Shown here piece by piece: positions 8,636-16,788 of a stretch of DNA of 64,000 bases. A model generated the notes under the pieces. It ran no database searches. It was given only the letters and a program-made list of their open reading frames with translations, and was not told the DNA's origin. A program made the position numbers and the translations under genes. This DNA comes from Actinomadura macrotermitis (GTDB lineage: Bacteria > Actinomycetota > Actinomycetes > Streptosporangiales > Streptosporangiaceae): the NCBI RefSeq assembly GCF_009604375.1, contig NZ_WEGH01000002.1, positions 396,073-460,072 of the forward strand, read 5' to 3'. How positions within the stretch are numbered: position 1 is the stretch's first letter; each line of letters begins with the position of its first letter.

Positions 8636-9085
8636 TCACTTCGGCGGGGTCACCGTCACGGTGACCGAGCCGCCGCCGGGGCCGGACCGACCCGGGCCGG
8701 TGCTCGCGGCGTTGACGACCTTGTCGATCCGGACGGTGTAGCCGTTGGCCAGCCGCTGCGTGTGGCCGGCCCTGCCGCTCACCCGCCAGTTCCCCTCGGC
8801 CGGGACCTCGTAGCCGGCGAGGACGACGAGGGTGGCGGCGTCGTGCGCGGCCTGCCCCACGCCGAGGCGCAGGCCGCCCACCCAGCCGGTCGTGCCGCGG
8901 GCCAGGTCGACGGTCTCGCGCTGCGGGTTCACCGGCGGGCCGAGGCGGGCGGTGGGGATGGGCTCGGGGGACGTCTTCATCGCGGAACGGTGCTCCTTGG
9001 ACGAACCGCAGCCGGCCGCCCCCGGCAGGGCCAGGGCGCAGGCGAGCAGGATCGGCGCCGCGCGGCGGAGGCTCCTGGGGGCCAT
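8636..9085 (-). CDS. Small lipoprotein of unknown function
   Basis: A 149-residue predicted lipoprotein: MAPRSLRRAAPILLACALAL then a lipobox ending AAGC. The mature part (about 120 residues) is beta-rich (TVDLARGTTGWVGGLRLGVG, TLVVLAGYEV, TVRIDKVV) and resembles no family I can name. It starts 14 bases after the calpain-like protease gene on the same strand, so they are probably co-transcribed and both act outside the membrane. The longer open frame upstream is just an overlap with the protease gene in another phase. Confidence 0.65.
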   Translation of the reverse strand: MAPRSLRRAAPILLACALALPGAAGCGSSKEHRSAMKTSPEPIPTARLGPPVNPQRETVDLARGTTGWVGGLRLGVGQAAHDAATLVVLAGYEVPAEGNWRVSGRAGHTQRLANGYTVRIDKVVNAASTGPGRSGPGGGSVTVTVTPPK

Positions 9086-9099
9086 GGCACGATTCTCCC

Positions 9100-10380
9100 T
9101 CACTTGATCGGGTTCATGTCCACGTCTTCGAAGTACTTGTGGAACTCCTCCATGGTGATGGTCGCGTGGTCGTACCCCCAGGGGTTGTACAGCTCGACCT
9201 TGCCGTCCTTGGTGATGCCCTTGACGACGTAGACGTGGTCGGCGTGCAGCCGCGAGCTCGGCCCCTCGTAGATCGGCTTGCCGCCGACCTTGTCGCTGTC
9301 GGGGGTGAGCAGCGTGACGCCGGCGCCGCTGTCCAGCCACTTCTGCAGCTGCTCCTGGCTCACGTTCTTGGGGTTCTTGGACTCCCCCGACTTGCCGGTG
9401 AGGATCTTCATGCCGTCGCCGCCGTCGCCGGAGACGAGCTTGCCGTAGCTGCCGCGCTTGGCGGCGAGCGCCTTCTCCAGCACGAGCGGCCAGACGACGG
9501 GCGGCTGCCCGGCCGGGCTGGCGTAGGACAGGCTCCCGTTCTTGTCGATCGGGAAGTAGGGGGTGACCGTCACCTTCTCGCCGTCGGGGAAGGTGACGGT
9601 GTAGGTGCCGTTCGGGTTCTGCCGGATCATGTTCTTGATCTGCTCGCGGCCGGCCGGGGTCTGCGACAGCGCGCCCATGCTCGCCAGCCACCAGCAGTCG
9701 CCGATGCCGCCCTGATTGATGTCGGTCAGCGACGGCTCGCCGGTCGTGCCGAACAGCTGCCCGTTCGGGACGGTGCCGTAGTCGGTGGCCGGGTTGGACG
9801 GCTTCTTGCCGTGATCGCGGACGTCGGTGAAGTCGGGGTCGATGGACTTGGGGGCGACGCGCTCGAGGTGGTGCAGCAGGGAGGCGTCGGCGCGCACCTT
9901 CAGCACGCCGACGACGCCGTCCTCCTTGAGCAGCCGGCGGATCTCGTCGTCGCTGAGCTCGGCGAACAGCGCGTTGATCTCGCCGGGCGACATGCCCGAC
10001 AGGACGTCCTTGGGGCTCTGCGGCTTGTCGCAGCCGAAGAACTGGTACCAGGCGCAGTCGCTGTCCAGGTACTTGCGGACCTTGTCCGCCGCCTCCTTGC
10101 CCTTGCGGGTCTCGGCGTCGGTGGGCTTCGGCGGCGGCTTGTCGGGGTCGGTGTTGCGGTTGCCCCACTCCTGCTGGCTGGGCGGGTTCGGCTGCTGCCC
10201 CTCGTGCGCGGCCGGCTCCGCGCAGCCGGTCCTGCCGGCGACCTTGCAGATCCCGGCCTCGATGCCGCCGGCGACGGTGTCGCCCACGCCCGAGAGCGTG
10301 ACGGCGGCGGCGATGCCGGCGATCAGCAGGATCACGGCGATGTAGGACACCGCCCCTTCGCCGCGGTCTGCGGTGCGCAC
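9100..10380 (-). CDS. Calpain-like (C2 family) cysteine protease with N-terminal membrane segment
   Basis: This 426-residue protein carries the calpain catalytic triad: Cys229 in QGGIGDCWWLASM, His382 in HADHVYVVKGI and Asn399 in LYNPWGYDH. The N-terminus, VRTADRGEGAVSYIAVILL, places charged residues and Gly-Glu before one hydrophobic helix, like pilin/TadE-type starts in actinobacteria; a variable linker follows (about 40-200). The protease domain therefore probably lies outside the membrane or is exported. The GTG at 10380 follows GGTGAGG and is chosen over ATG 10446, because a 14-bp palindrome lies between them. Bacterial calpains are uncommon and their substrates are unknown. The lipoprotein downstream may be a partner. 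Confidence 0.75.
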   Translation of the reverse strand: MRTADRGEGAVSYIAVILLIAGIAAAVTLSGVGDTVAGGIEAGICKVAGRTGCAEPAAHEGQQPNPPSQQEWGNRNTDPDKPPPKPTDAETRKGKEAADKVRKYLDSDCAWYQFFGCDKPQSPKDVLSGMSPGEINALFAELSDDEIRRLLKEDGVVGVLKVRADASLLHHLERVAPKSIDPDFTDVRDHGKKPSNPATDYGTVPNGQLFGTTGEPSLTDINQGGIGDCWWLASMGALSQTPAGREQIKNMIRQNPNGTYTVTFPDGEKVTVTPYFPIDKNGSLSYASPAGQPPVVWPLVLEKALAAKRGSYGKLVSGDGGDGMKILTGKSGESKNPKNVSQEQLQKWLDSGAGVTLLTPDSDKVGGKPIYEGPSSRLHADHVYVVKGITKDGKVELYNPWGYDHATITMEEFHKYFEDVDMNPIK

Positions 10381-10404
10381 GTCCACGCCCTCACCCCGTC
10401 TACC

Positions 10405-10418
10405 TGGAACGCGTTCCA
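10405..10418. promoter_or_regulatory. LacI-family-like operator palindrome
   Basis: TGGAACGCGTTCCA is a perfect 14-bp palindrome with the central CG typical of LacI/GalR-family operators. It lies 24 bases upstream of the chosen GTG start of the calpain-like gene. No LacI regulator is encoded in the window, so the binding protein would act in trans. Confidence 0.5.
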
Positions 10419-10518
10419 CCCAAGCAGGCGTGATCGTCGCGGACATGAGCCTTCGGACCCAACCTGGGCCCAGGGCGCACCGGTCCTTTCCCGGCCTGGC
10501 CGGGCCGCCGCCAGGCAG

Positions 10519-10534
10519 CGATAACCCGTTATCG
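10519..10534. promoter_or_regulatory. Inverted repeat upstream of MBL-fold hydrolase
   Basis: CGATAAC and GTTATCG flank two bases. It lies about 60 bases before the hydrolase start, in the divergent region between that gene and the protease gene, and is a possible operator. Confidence 0.4.
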
Positions 10535-10592
10535 GGGCGAACGTGCGCCGACGGCCGGAATAAGGCAGGTCAGCGGCCGGTTCGGGGTGATC

Positions 10593-11348
10593 ATGACGAA
10601 GCTGAGCGTGCAGTACCTGGGCGGCCCGACCGTCCTGCTGGAGACCGGCGGCCGGCGGTTCCTGGTCGACCCGACCTTCGACGCCCCGGGCGACTACCCG
10701 GTCGGCGCGCGGAAGCTGACCAAGACGACGGCCGCGGTCCTCGGGCCGGACGAGGTCGGCGCCGTCGACGCGGTGCTGCTCTCGCACGACCAGCACCCCG
10801 ACAACCTGGACGCCGGCGGCCGCGCCTACCTTCGGACCGCGCCGCTGACGCTGTCGACCGCCGCGGCGCAGGAGCGGCTCGGCGGCACCGTGCGGGCGCT
10901 GCCGAACTGGGAGAGCGTGCAGGTGGGCGGCGTGCGCGTCACCGGGGTGCCCGCGCAGCACGGGCCGGACGGCTCCGAGCACCTGGTCGGCGAGGTCACC
11001 GGCTTCGTGCTGGCCGGGGACGCGATCCCGACGACGTACGTGTCCGGCGACAACGCCTCGCTGGACGTGGTGCGGCGGATCGCCGAGCGGGTCGGGCCGG
11101 TGGACGTCGCGGTGCTGTTCGCCGGGGCCGCGCAGACCCCGCTGCTGGACTACGCCGACCTCACGCTCGGCAGCGAGCAGGCCGCCGAGGCCGCGAAGCT
11201 GCTCGGCGAGCCGGTGGTCGTGCCGGTGCACTTCGAGGGCTGGGCGCACTTCACGCAGGGGCGCGCCACGCTGGCCGGGCCGTTCGAGCGGGCCGGGCTC
11301 GGCGACCGGCTCCGGCTGCTCGAAGCGGGCGAGCGCTTCGAGTACTGA
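10593..11348 (+). CDS. MBL-fold metallo-hydrolase (UlaG-like)
   Basis: A 251-residue metallo-beta-lactamase fold protein. It has the metal motif SHDQHPDN (HxDQHxDN-like, with Asp in place of the first HxH histidine), a further His in GVPAQHGPDGSEH, an Asp in VSGDNAS and a final His in VPVHFEGWAHF. This is the beta-lactamase_2/UlaG-type group of hydrolases, which act on lactones, phosphoesters and similar bonds. The substrate is unknown. ATG at 10593 is preferred; a GTG two codons earlier is in frame. It ends before a strong terminator and appears monocistronic. Confidence 0.72.
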   Translation: MTKLSVQYLGGPTVLLETGGRRFLVDPTFDAPGDYPVGARKLTKTTAAVLGPDEVGAVDAVLLSHDQHPDNLDAGGRAYLRTAPLTLSTAAAQERLGGTVRALPNWESVQVGGVRVTGVPAQHGPDGSEHLVGEVTGFVLAGDAIPTTYVSGDNASLDVVRRIAERVGPVDVAVLFAGAAQTPLLDYADLTLGSEQAAEAAKLLGEPVVVPVHFEGWAHFTQGRATLAGPFERAGLGDRLRLLEAGERFEY

Positions 11349-11359
11349 TCGCTGCTCTG

Positions 11360-11387
11360 AGGGCCGGGACGATGTCGTCCCGGCCCT
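11360..11387 (+). terminator. Terminator hairpin
   Basis: Perfect 13-bp arms (AGGGCCGGGACGA and complement) with a two-base centre, 12 bases after the MBL hydrolase stop and followed by a short T-containing stretch. It separates the hydrolase from the five-gene unit that starts at 11457. Confidence 0.85.
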
Positions 11388-11456
11388 TCGTGCTTGCGGA
11401 ATGAAGGGATTCCCGCCGGGTACAGGGGGTGCACCCGTGGAAGTGGGGGGACCTCG

Positions 11457-11546
11457 ATGGACCAAGGGCTGGTGATGCTGGCCGCCTGGGCGCAGTTCCT
11501 GCTGCTGCTGGCGCTGCTCGGCTATTTCCTGGCGAGGGGCCGGTGA
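11457..11546 (+). CDS. 29-residue single-span membrane micropeptide
   Basis: The short frame encodes MDQGLVMLAAWAQFLLLLAL followed by LGYFLARGR: one hydrophobic helix with a positively charged C-terminus. The ATG follows a G-rich stretch (GTGGGGGG). The stop overlaps the GTG of the next lipoprotein gene (GTGA), the same 4-bp coupling seen through the rest of this unit, which argues that it is translated. It may be an accessory subunit or stabiliser of the transporter encoded two genes later; that is inference. There is no homology evidence. Confidence 0.5.
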   Translation: MDQGLVMLAAWAQFLLLLALLGYFLARGR

Positions 11547-11989
11547 ACGCCTGGAGGGCGCCCGCCGCCGCACTCGTGCTGGTGCTCGCCTGCGCGGGCT
11601 GCGCGAGCTCGTCGCGCTCCGATGAGGACTACCGGCGCAAGGCCGCCAAGACGGCCGAGGCCGCCGCGTCCGCGGTGCGGACGGCCGAGATCGGCGTGCG
11701 GGCGGCCGGGGACGGCAAGGCGACCGGGCCCTACCTGTCGGCGCTGCTGAACGAGGCCGACAAGGACCTGAACGAGGTGGCGGGCGGGTTCATGTCCCGC
11801 CAGCCGCCCGGCGGGGACGCCGACAAGGTCCGCGAGCGCACCGGGAAGCTGCTGGACCAGGCCGTCGACGTGCTGGACGACCTGCGGATCGCGGTCCGGC
11901 GCGGCCAGATCGGCCGGCTGCCCGAGGTCGGCAAGGACCTGCCGCAGATCGCGGACCGGCTGGAGTCGCTGGACAAGGAGCTCGCGTGA
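11543..11989 (+). CDS. Lipoprotein with helical mature domain
   Basis: A 148-residue lipoprotein starting at GTG 11543, with signal VNAWRAPAAALVLVL and a lipobox ending CAGC. The mature part is almost wholly helical and rich in Ala, Lys, Asp and Arg (DEDYRRKAAKTAEAAASA, DKVRERTGKLLDQAVDVLDD), suggesting a coiled helical bundle on the outer face of the membrane. No family is recognised. It overlaps the micropeptide gene upstream and the NRAMP-like gene downstream by four bases each, so the three are translated together. Confidence 0.7.
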   Translation: MNAWRAPAAALVLVLACAGCASSSRSDEDYRRKAAKTAEAAASAVRTAEIGVRAAGDGKATGPYLSALLNEADKDLNEVAGGFMSRQPPGGDADKVRERTGKLLDQAVDVLDDLRIAVRRGQIGRLPEVGKDLPQIADRLESLDKELA

Positions 11990-13215
11990 AACGCCTCCTC
12001 GCGGTGACGCTGGGCATCCTGACCGCCATCGGCGGGTTCGTCGACATCGGCGACCTGGTCGCCTCCTCGCTCGTCGGCGCCCGGTACGGGTTCGCGCTGG
12101 TGTGGATGCTGCTGCTCGGCCTGGTCGGCATCTGCGTGTACGCCGAGATGGCCGGGCGGGTCGCGGCGGTGTCGGGGCGGCCCACCTTCGACCTGGTGCG
12201 CGAGCGGCTCGGCCCGCGCGTCGGGCTGGCCAACCTGACCGCGTCGCTGCTGGTCACGCTGCTGACGCTGGCCGCCGAGCTGGCCGGCGTCGCGCTCGCG
12301 GTCGAGCTGGTCAGCGCGGTGCCCTACCTGCTGTGGGTGCCGGCCGCCGGGCTGCTGGTGTGGCTGGTGATCTGGCGGGTGCGGTTCGAGACGATGGAGC
12401 GGATCTTCGGGCTGCTCGGCCTGGTGCTGATCGTGTTCATCGTGGCGGTGTGGCGGCTCAGCCCCGACTGGGGCGACGTGCTGCACCAGGTGACCGCCCC
12501 GAAGGTGCCCGCGGACGAGCCGGTGCCGACCTACCTCTATTACGCCATCGCCCTGTTCTCCAGCGCGATGACGCCGTACGAGGTGTTCTTCTTCTCCTCC
12601 GGCGGCATCGAGGAGCGCTGGAAGGCCACGGACCTGGCGACCGTCCGGATCAACGCGTTCATCGGCTTCCCGCTCGGCGGGCTGCTCGCGCTGGCGATCA
12701 TGTCGGCGGCGGCGCTGGTGCTGAACCCGGCGGGCGTCAGCGTCGACCACCTGTCGCAGGTGGTGCTGCCGACCTCGGTCGCGCTCGGGAAGTTCGGGCT
12801 GGGGCTGGCGCTGCTCGGGGTGTTCGCGGCGACGTTCGGGGCGGCGCTGGAGACCGCGCTGTCGTCGGGCTACACCGTCGCGCAGTACTTCGGCTGGACC
12901 TGGGGCAAGTCCGCCGCCCCGCGCCGCGCCGCCCGCTTCCACGTCGTGGTGCTGGTCGCGCTGCTGGCCGGGACGGCGCTGATCCTGACCGGCCTGGACC
13001 CGGTGAAGGTGACCGAGTACTCGCTGATCTTCGCGGCGGTGGCGCTGCCGCTCACCTACCTGCCCATCCTGGTCGTCGCCAACGACCGCGAGTACATGGG
13101 CGAGCGGGCCAACGGCCGGCTCGCCAACGTGATGGGCACCGTCTACCTGGTGATCGTGCTGCTCGCCGCCGTCGCCGCGCTGCCGCTGATGTTCGCCACG
13201 AAAGCAGGACAGTGA
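11986..13215 (+). CDS. NRAMP-like transporter with altered metal-site motifs
   Basis: A 409-residue polytopic protein with about eleven hydrophobic segments and overall NRAMP (SLC11) order. The TM1 motif that is DPGN in classical Mn/Fe transporters reads DIGD (GGFVDIGDLVASS), and the TM6 motif MPH reads MTPYE (FSSAMTPYEVFF). Metal and proton-coupling residues thus differ, so the substrate may not be Mn2+ or Fe2+. The GTG at 11986 overlaps the lipoprotein stop. The gene ends by sharing one base with the next start. Two PRC-barrel-like proteins follow, a combination suggesting a regulated transport unit. NRAMP-like is confident; substrate is unknown. Confidence 0.75.
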   Translation: MKRLLAVTLGILTAIGGFVDIGDLVASSLVGARYGFALVWMLLLGLVGICVYAEMAGRVAAVSGRPTFDLVRERLGPRVGLANLTASLLVTLLTLAAELAGVALAVELVSAVPYLLWVPAAGLLVWLVIWRVRFETMERIFGLLGLVLIVFIVAVWRLSPDWGDVLHQVTAPKVPADEPVPTYLYYAIALFSSAMTPYEVFFFSSGGIEERWKATDLATVRINAFIGFPLGGLLALAIMSAAALVLNPAGVSVDHLSQVVLPTSVALGKFGLGLALLGVFAATFGAALETALSSGYTVAQYFGWTWGKSAAPRRAARFHVVVLVALLAGTALILTGLDPVKVTEYSLIFAAVALPLTYLPILVVANDREYMGERANGRLANVMGTVYLVIVLLAAVAALPLMFATKAGQ

Positions 13216-13628
13216 TGACCACCCACGGACCCGACCCGCACGAGCGCGTCCAGGGCCACGCCTACAGCGCCCGCTTCCACCTGCTGGACCGGCAGGTCGT
13301 CGCCGGCGACGGCACCCCGATCTGCAAGGTCGACGACCTGGAGCTGACCGGCCGCGACGGGCGGCTGTACGCGACCGCCGTGCTCGTCGGCCCCGCCGCG
13401 CTGGCGCCCCGGCTGCGCGGGCGGCTCGGCCGGCTGGTCGCCGCGGCGCACCGGCGGCTGGTCGTCGGCGGCGACGGCGCGCCGCCGCGGATCCCGCTGG
13501 AGCGGGTGCGCGGGATCGGCGCGGCCGTGACGGTCGACGCGCGGGACCTGCGCGTGCACGCGCTGGAGGACTGGTGCCGCGACAACGTCGTCGGCCGGCT
13601 GCCGGGGGCGCGCCATGCGGCTGGCTGA
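13215..13628 (+). CDS. PRC-barrel-like cytoplasmic protein (first of pair)
   Basis: A 137-residue soluble protein. Segments such as AYSARFHLLDRQVVAGDGTPICKV and VDDLELTGRD, then TAVLVGPAALAPRLRGRLG, suggest a PRC-barrel-type beta fold, in which short strands read like G-x-x-V-G-x-V-x-D-L. The ATG shares its A with the stop of the transporter gene. It may bind the transporter's cytoplasmic face. The second PRC-like gene starts inside its 3' end. The fold assignment is tentative. Confidence 0.55.
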   Translation: MTTHGPDPHERVQGHAYSARFHLLDRQVVAGDGTPICKVDDLELTGRDGRLYATAVLVGPAALAPRLRGRLGRLVAAAHRRLVVGGDGAPPRIPLERVRGIGAAVTVDARDLRVHALEDWCRDNVVGRLPGARHAAG

Positions 13629-13971
13629 TCTGATCGGCGCGCTCGTGCTGGACCCGGAGGAACGGCGGGTGGGGCGGGTCAGCGACGTCCGGCTGGTCGA
13701 CGAGGGCCCGGCCGGGCTGCGCGTCGACGGGCTGGTGGTGTCGCCGCGCCTGCGCGGGCAGCTGCTCGCCTACGACCACCGGCCGGTGGAGCGGCCCTGG
13801 CTGCTGGCGTACTTCGCCCGCCGGGGCTCGGCGCGCGCGCTGTGGGTGCCGTGGGACGACGTCGCCGGCGTGCGGCCGGACGAGCGGACCGGGGAGCCGG
13901 GCACGGTCCGGCTGACGCGCGGCGCGGGCGAACTGGGGCCGCTGGCGGAGGCCTACCGCTCCTGGTCGTGA
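13615..13971 (+). CDS. PRC-barrel domain protein (second of pair)
   Basis: A 118-residue protein with a clearer PRC-barrel start: LADLIGALVLDPEERRVGRV followed by SDVRLVDEGPAG. PRC barrels occur in RNA maturation protein RimM, photosynthetic reaction centre H subunit and many small regulators. This gene overlaps the previous one by 14 bases and ends 19 bases into the convergent acyltransferase gene. Its role with the NRAMP-like transporter is inferred from the operon only. Confidence 0.6.
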   Translation: MRLADLIGALVLDPEERRVGRVSDVRLVDEGPAGLRVDGLVVSPRLRGQLLAYDHRPVERPWLLAYFARRGSARALWVPWDDVAGVRPDERTGEPGTVRLTRGAGELGPLAEAYRSWS

Positions 13972-14954
13972 CGGGCGTTCTGCGCGGCGATCCAGGCGTC
14001 GACCTGTTCCCAGTGCGCGTAGAGCCAGTCGATCCGGGCCTGCTCGCCGGCCGGGACGTCCTCGGCCGCCACCCGCCACCAGTGGGCGCGGACGGCGCCG
14101 GTGAGGGGGACCTGCCGCCACACGTCGGCGGCGCCGGCCATGCCCTCCAGCCCGTGGTGCGCGACGAACACCACGTCGGCGTCGGGGGCGGCGGCGAGGG
14201 CGGCGAGGGCGCCGCCCGAGCGCGGCGGCATGACGTGCCGCATCCGGGCGGCGCGGGCGGCCTCGCGGGTGCGGCGGTCGCGGTTCAGGCGGCGGATCGC
14301 GCGGCGGCGGCGGTCGGGGGTGAAGTTGCCGCCCTCGGGGAAGATGACGAGCGCGTCGCGCGGGCCGAGGCCGGTGGCCAGCTCCCCGATCCGCTCGGCG
14401 GCGCCGTCACCGGGCGCGACGAACACGTTCGGCAGCCGGTTCCCGGCGATGTCGATGCACGGGTCGAGCTGCAGCAGCGCCTTCATGACGACGCGGGGGC
14501 GGCGCCGGTAGACGGCGAGCAGGTGGTGGACGAGCAGCAGCGCGTCGCCGGGCCCGGCGTGCCGGCTGAGCACGATCAGCGGCCGGCCGCGCGGGTTGGG
14601 CGGCTCCCAGCTGCCGCTCTCCTCGATGCGCAGGCCGAGGCGGCGCGTCGCGGCGCGGTGCAGCCCGGTGACGTAGCGGCCGATGACGGCGTAGTGCCGG
14701 TCGCGCAGGGCGTCCGCGCGGGCGCGGCCGGGGTGGCGCAGCCAGAGCAGGGCGAGGGTGAGGACCGCCGCCGACTCCAGCGTCGCCCAGGCGAGCGCGA
14801 ACCACAGCAGCCGGACCGCGCGGTTGCGGCCGCCGCCGATCCGCGACGCCAGCGCCGCGACCGGCCAGACCAGCGGGAACAGCGCGACGAGCAGCAGCGT
14901 CAGCAGGAACAGCAGCGGGACGAACAGGACACGGCGGACGGGGGGCGGGGGCAT
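13953..14954 (-). CDS. 1-acylglycerol-3-phosphate O-acyltransferase-like protein (PlsC family)
   Basis: A 333-residue membrane-bound acyltransferase. Two hydrophobic segments occupy about 8-35 and 48-68. The catalytic HX4D motif is SRHAGPGD and the acceptor motif is FPEGGNF. It would acylate lysophosphatidate or a related lipid on the cytoplasmic face. The C-terminus is longer than in minimal PlsC and carries Trp-rich segments. It starts two bases beyond the stop of the patatin gene, so the two form an operon that could remodel phospholipids by removing and replacing acyl chains. Confidence 0.8.
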   Translation of the reverse strand: MPPPPVRRVLFVPLLFLLTLLLVALFPLVWPVAALASRIGGGRNRAVRLLWFALAWATLESAAVLTLALLWLRHPGRARADALRDRHYAVIGRYVTGLHRAATRRLGLRIEESGSWEPPNPRGRPLIVLSRHAGPGDALLLVHHLLAVYRRRPRVVMKALLQLDPCIDIAGNRLPNVFVAPGDGAAERIGELATGLGPRDALVIFPEGGNFTPDRRRRAIRRLNRDRRTREAARAARMRHVMPPRSGGALAALAAAPDADVVFVAHHGLEGMAGAADVWRQVPLTGAVRAHWWRVAAEDVPAGEQARIDWLYAHWEQVDAWIAAQNARHDQER

Positions 14955-14955
14955 C

Positions 14956-15792
14956 TCACGCCTGTTCCTTCAGGTAGCGCAGCGACGCCTGGTAGGCGCC
15001 CTCGATGTACGCGGCCATGCCCCCGGTGCGGCGGTAGCGCACCTGGGACAGGTCGACGCCGGCCTTCTTCGGCGGGCCGCCGGCGGGCAGGACGTGCACC
15101 ACGACCTCGTCCGGCAGCGCCGACATCTCCTCGAAGAAGCGGTGCCGGCGCGCGATCTCGAACGCGACCAGGCCGACCTCCCAGGGGCGGCGGGGCGGCG
15201 CCAGGTCGCGTTCGATGCGGCCGACGTGCAGCACGTAGACGGTGGTGGCGCCGAGCTCGACGGCGCGGCCGACCGGGATGCTGTGTACCAGGCCGCCGTC
15301 GTAGTAGTGGCGGTCGCCGATGCGCACCGGCGGCAGCAGGCCGGGCGCGGCCGAGGACGCGAGCACGGCGGGCACGAGCGGCCCCTCGCTGAACCAGTGC
15401 GCCATCGCCTTCTCGATGCTCGCCGCGACGCACTGGAACGGGACGGCCAGCTCCTCGAACGTCGCGACCGGCAGCAGCTCCTCCAGCATCGTGCGCAGCG
15501 GCCCGGCCGAGTGCAGGTGGGTGCCCGAGCGGGCGAGCCGCAGCAGCCGCCCCCAGACGCCCGAGCCGAGCGCCTCGCGGACGGCCTCGTCGGACCACAT
15601 CCGGCTGAGGCGGTCGACGGCGGCGCCGGGGTCGGCGGCGACGAGCACGCCGTTGAGGGCGCCGATCGAGGTGCCGACGACCAGGTCGGGGCGGATGCCC
15701 GACTCGTCGAGGGCGCGCAGCATGCCGACCTCGTGCGCGCCGAGCACGCCGCCGCCGCCGAGCACGAAAGCCGTCCGTGATGCCCGCTCCAC
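14956..15792 (-). CDS. Patatin-like phospholipase
   Basis: This 278-residue protein has all patatin elements: oxyanion loop LGGGGVLGAHEVG near the N-terminus, nucleophile elbow GTSIG and the catalytic Asp in YYDGGLV. Patatins are Ser/Asp-dyad acyl hydrolases acting on phospholipids or acylglycerols. The GTG at 15792 is preceded by AAAGGA at good spacing; the frame stays open further upstream, into the divergent sirtuin gene, and that extension is not credible. It is the first gene of a two-gene operon with the PlsC-like acyltransferase. Confidence 0.82.
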   Translation of the reverse strand: MERASRTAFVLGGGGVLGAHEVGMLRALDESGIRPDLVVGTSIGALNGVLVAADPGAAVDRLSRMWSDEAVREALGSGVWGRLLRLARSGTHLHSAGPLRTMLEELLPVATFEELAVPFQCVAASIEKAMAHWFSEGPLVPAVLASSAAPGLLPPVRIGDRHYYDGGLVHSIPVGRAVELGATTVYVLHVGRIERDLAPPRRPWEVGLVAFEIARRHRFFEEMSALPDEVVVHVLPAGGPPKKAGVDLSQVRYRRTGGMAAYIEGAYQASLRYLKEQA

Positions 15793-15877
15793 CGGCGTCC
15801 TTTCGTCCGCGTCCTGCCGGGAGCCTCTCCCCCAGCGGAGCGGATAAACCGGACCGCCGAGCGGGCACCATGGAGGG

Positions 15878-16717
15878 GTGACCGGAACAGGGATGCTCGC
15901 CGAGCTGGTCTCGCGCGGGGACACGGTGGTCCTCAGCGGGGCCGGCCTGTCCACCGAGTCGGGCATTCCGGACTATCGGGGGCCGACCGGGCGGCGGCGG
16001 GCCGGGCAGCCGATGACCTACCAGGCGTTCACCGGCGATGCCGAGGCGCGCCGCCGGTACTGGGCGCGCAGCCACGCCGGGTGGCGGCACATCGCCGGCG
16101 CCGCGCCGAACGCCGGGCACCGGGTGGTGGCCGAGCTGGAGCGGCGCGGCCTGGTCGGCGGGATCATCACCCAGAACGTGGACGGGCTGCACGCGGCCGC
16201 CGGCGCGCACCAGGTGATCGAGCTGCACGGCGCGCTGGACCGCGTCGTCTGCCTGTCGTGCCGGGCCCGCAGCGCGCGCACGGAGCTGGACCGGCGGCTG
16301 CGCGCGGCCAACCCGGGCTGGGAGGCGGCGCCCGGCCGGGTGAACCCCGACGGCGACGCCGTGCTGGACGACGAGCGGGTCGCGGCGTTCCAGGTCGTGG
16401 GCTGCCCGCGCTGCGGCGGCCTCCTCAAACCCGACGTGGTGTTCTTCGGCGAGAACGTGCCGCGCGCCCGGGTGGACGAGTGCTTCGCGCTGGTCGCGGG
16501 CGCCGGGCTGCTGCTCGTCCTCGGCTCGTCGCTGACGGTCCGGTCGGGGTACCGGTTCGTGCAGCGCGCGGCGGCGCTCGGCGTGCCCGTCGCGATCGTC
16601 AACCAGGGCGCGACGCGGGGCGACGGCGACGCCGTGCTCACCCTCGACGCGCCGCTCGGCGCGGCCCTCACCGGGCTGCTGGCCGAGCTGGACGGGGCGG
16701 CCTCGCCGGCCCGGTGA
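15878..16717 (+). CDS. NAD-dependent protein deacylase (sirtuin)
   Basis: A 279-residue Sir2 family enzyme: NAD site GAGLSTESGIPDYRGP (about 21-36), TQNVDGLH, the catalytic His in ELHGALDRV, a zinc site formed by CLSC and CPRC, and GSSLTVRSGY. It removes acyl groups from lysines, releasing nicotinamide and O-acyl-ADP-ribose. Length suits the class III/U-type bacterial sirtuins. The start is GTG; a GGAGGGG lies too close to act as a normal ribosome site, and CACCAT six bases upstream could be a -10 of a leaderless message. It faces away from the patatin gene. Confidence 0.88.
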   Translation: MTGTGMLAELVSRGDTVVLSGAGLSTESGIPDYRGPTGRRRAGQPMTYQAFTGDAEARRRYWARSHAGWRHIAGAAPNAGHRVVAELERRGLVGGIITQNVDGLHAAAGAHQVIELHGALDRVVCLSCRARSARTELDRRLRAANPGWEAAPGRVNPDGDAVLDDERVAAFQVVGCPRCGGLLKPDVVFFGENVPRARVDECFALVAGAGLLLVLGSSLTVRSGYRFVQRAAALGVPVAIVNQGATRGDGDAVLTLDAPLGAALTGLLAELDGAASPAR

Positions 16718-16788
16718 CCCACCCCGCCCTCCTCGCGCCGTCCGGGCCGGACGCACAATGGCGGGGCGTCTGCAGAAAGGACCAGGTC

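Noticed and set aside
11731..14121. 796-codon minus-strand frame opposite the NRAMP-like operon
   Set aside because: Arg/Pro/Gln-rich shadow of five well-motivated plus-strand genes.
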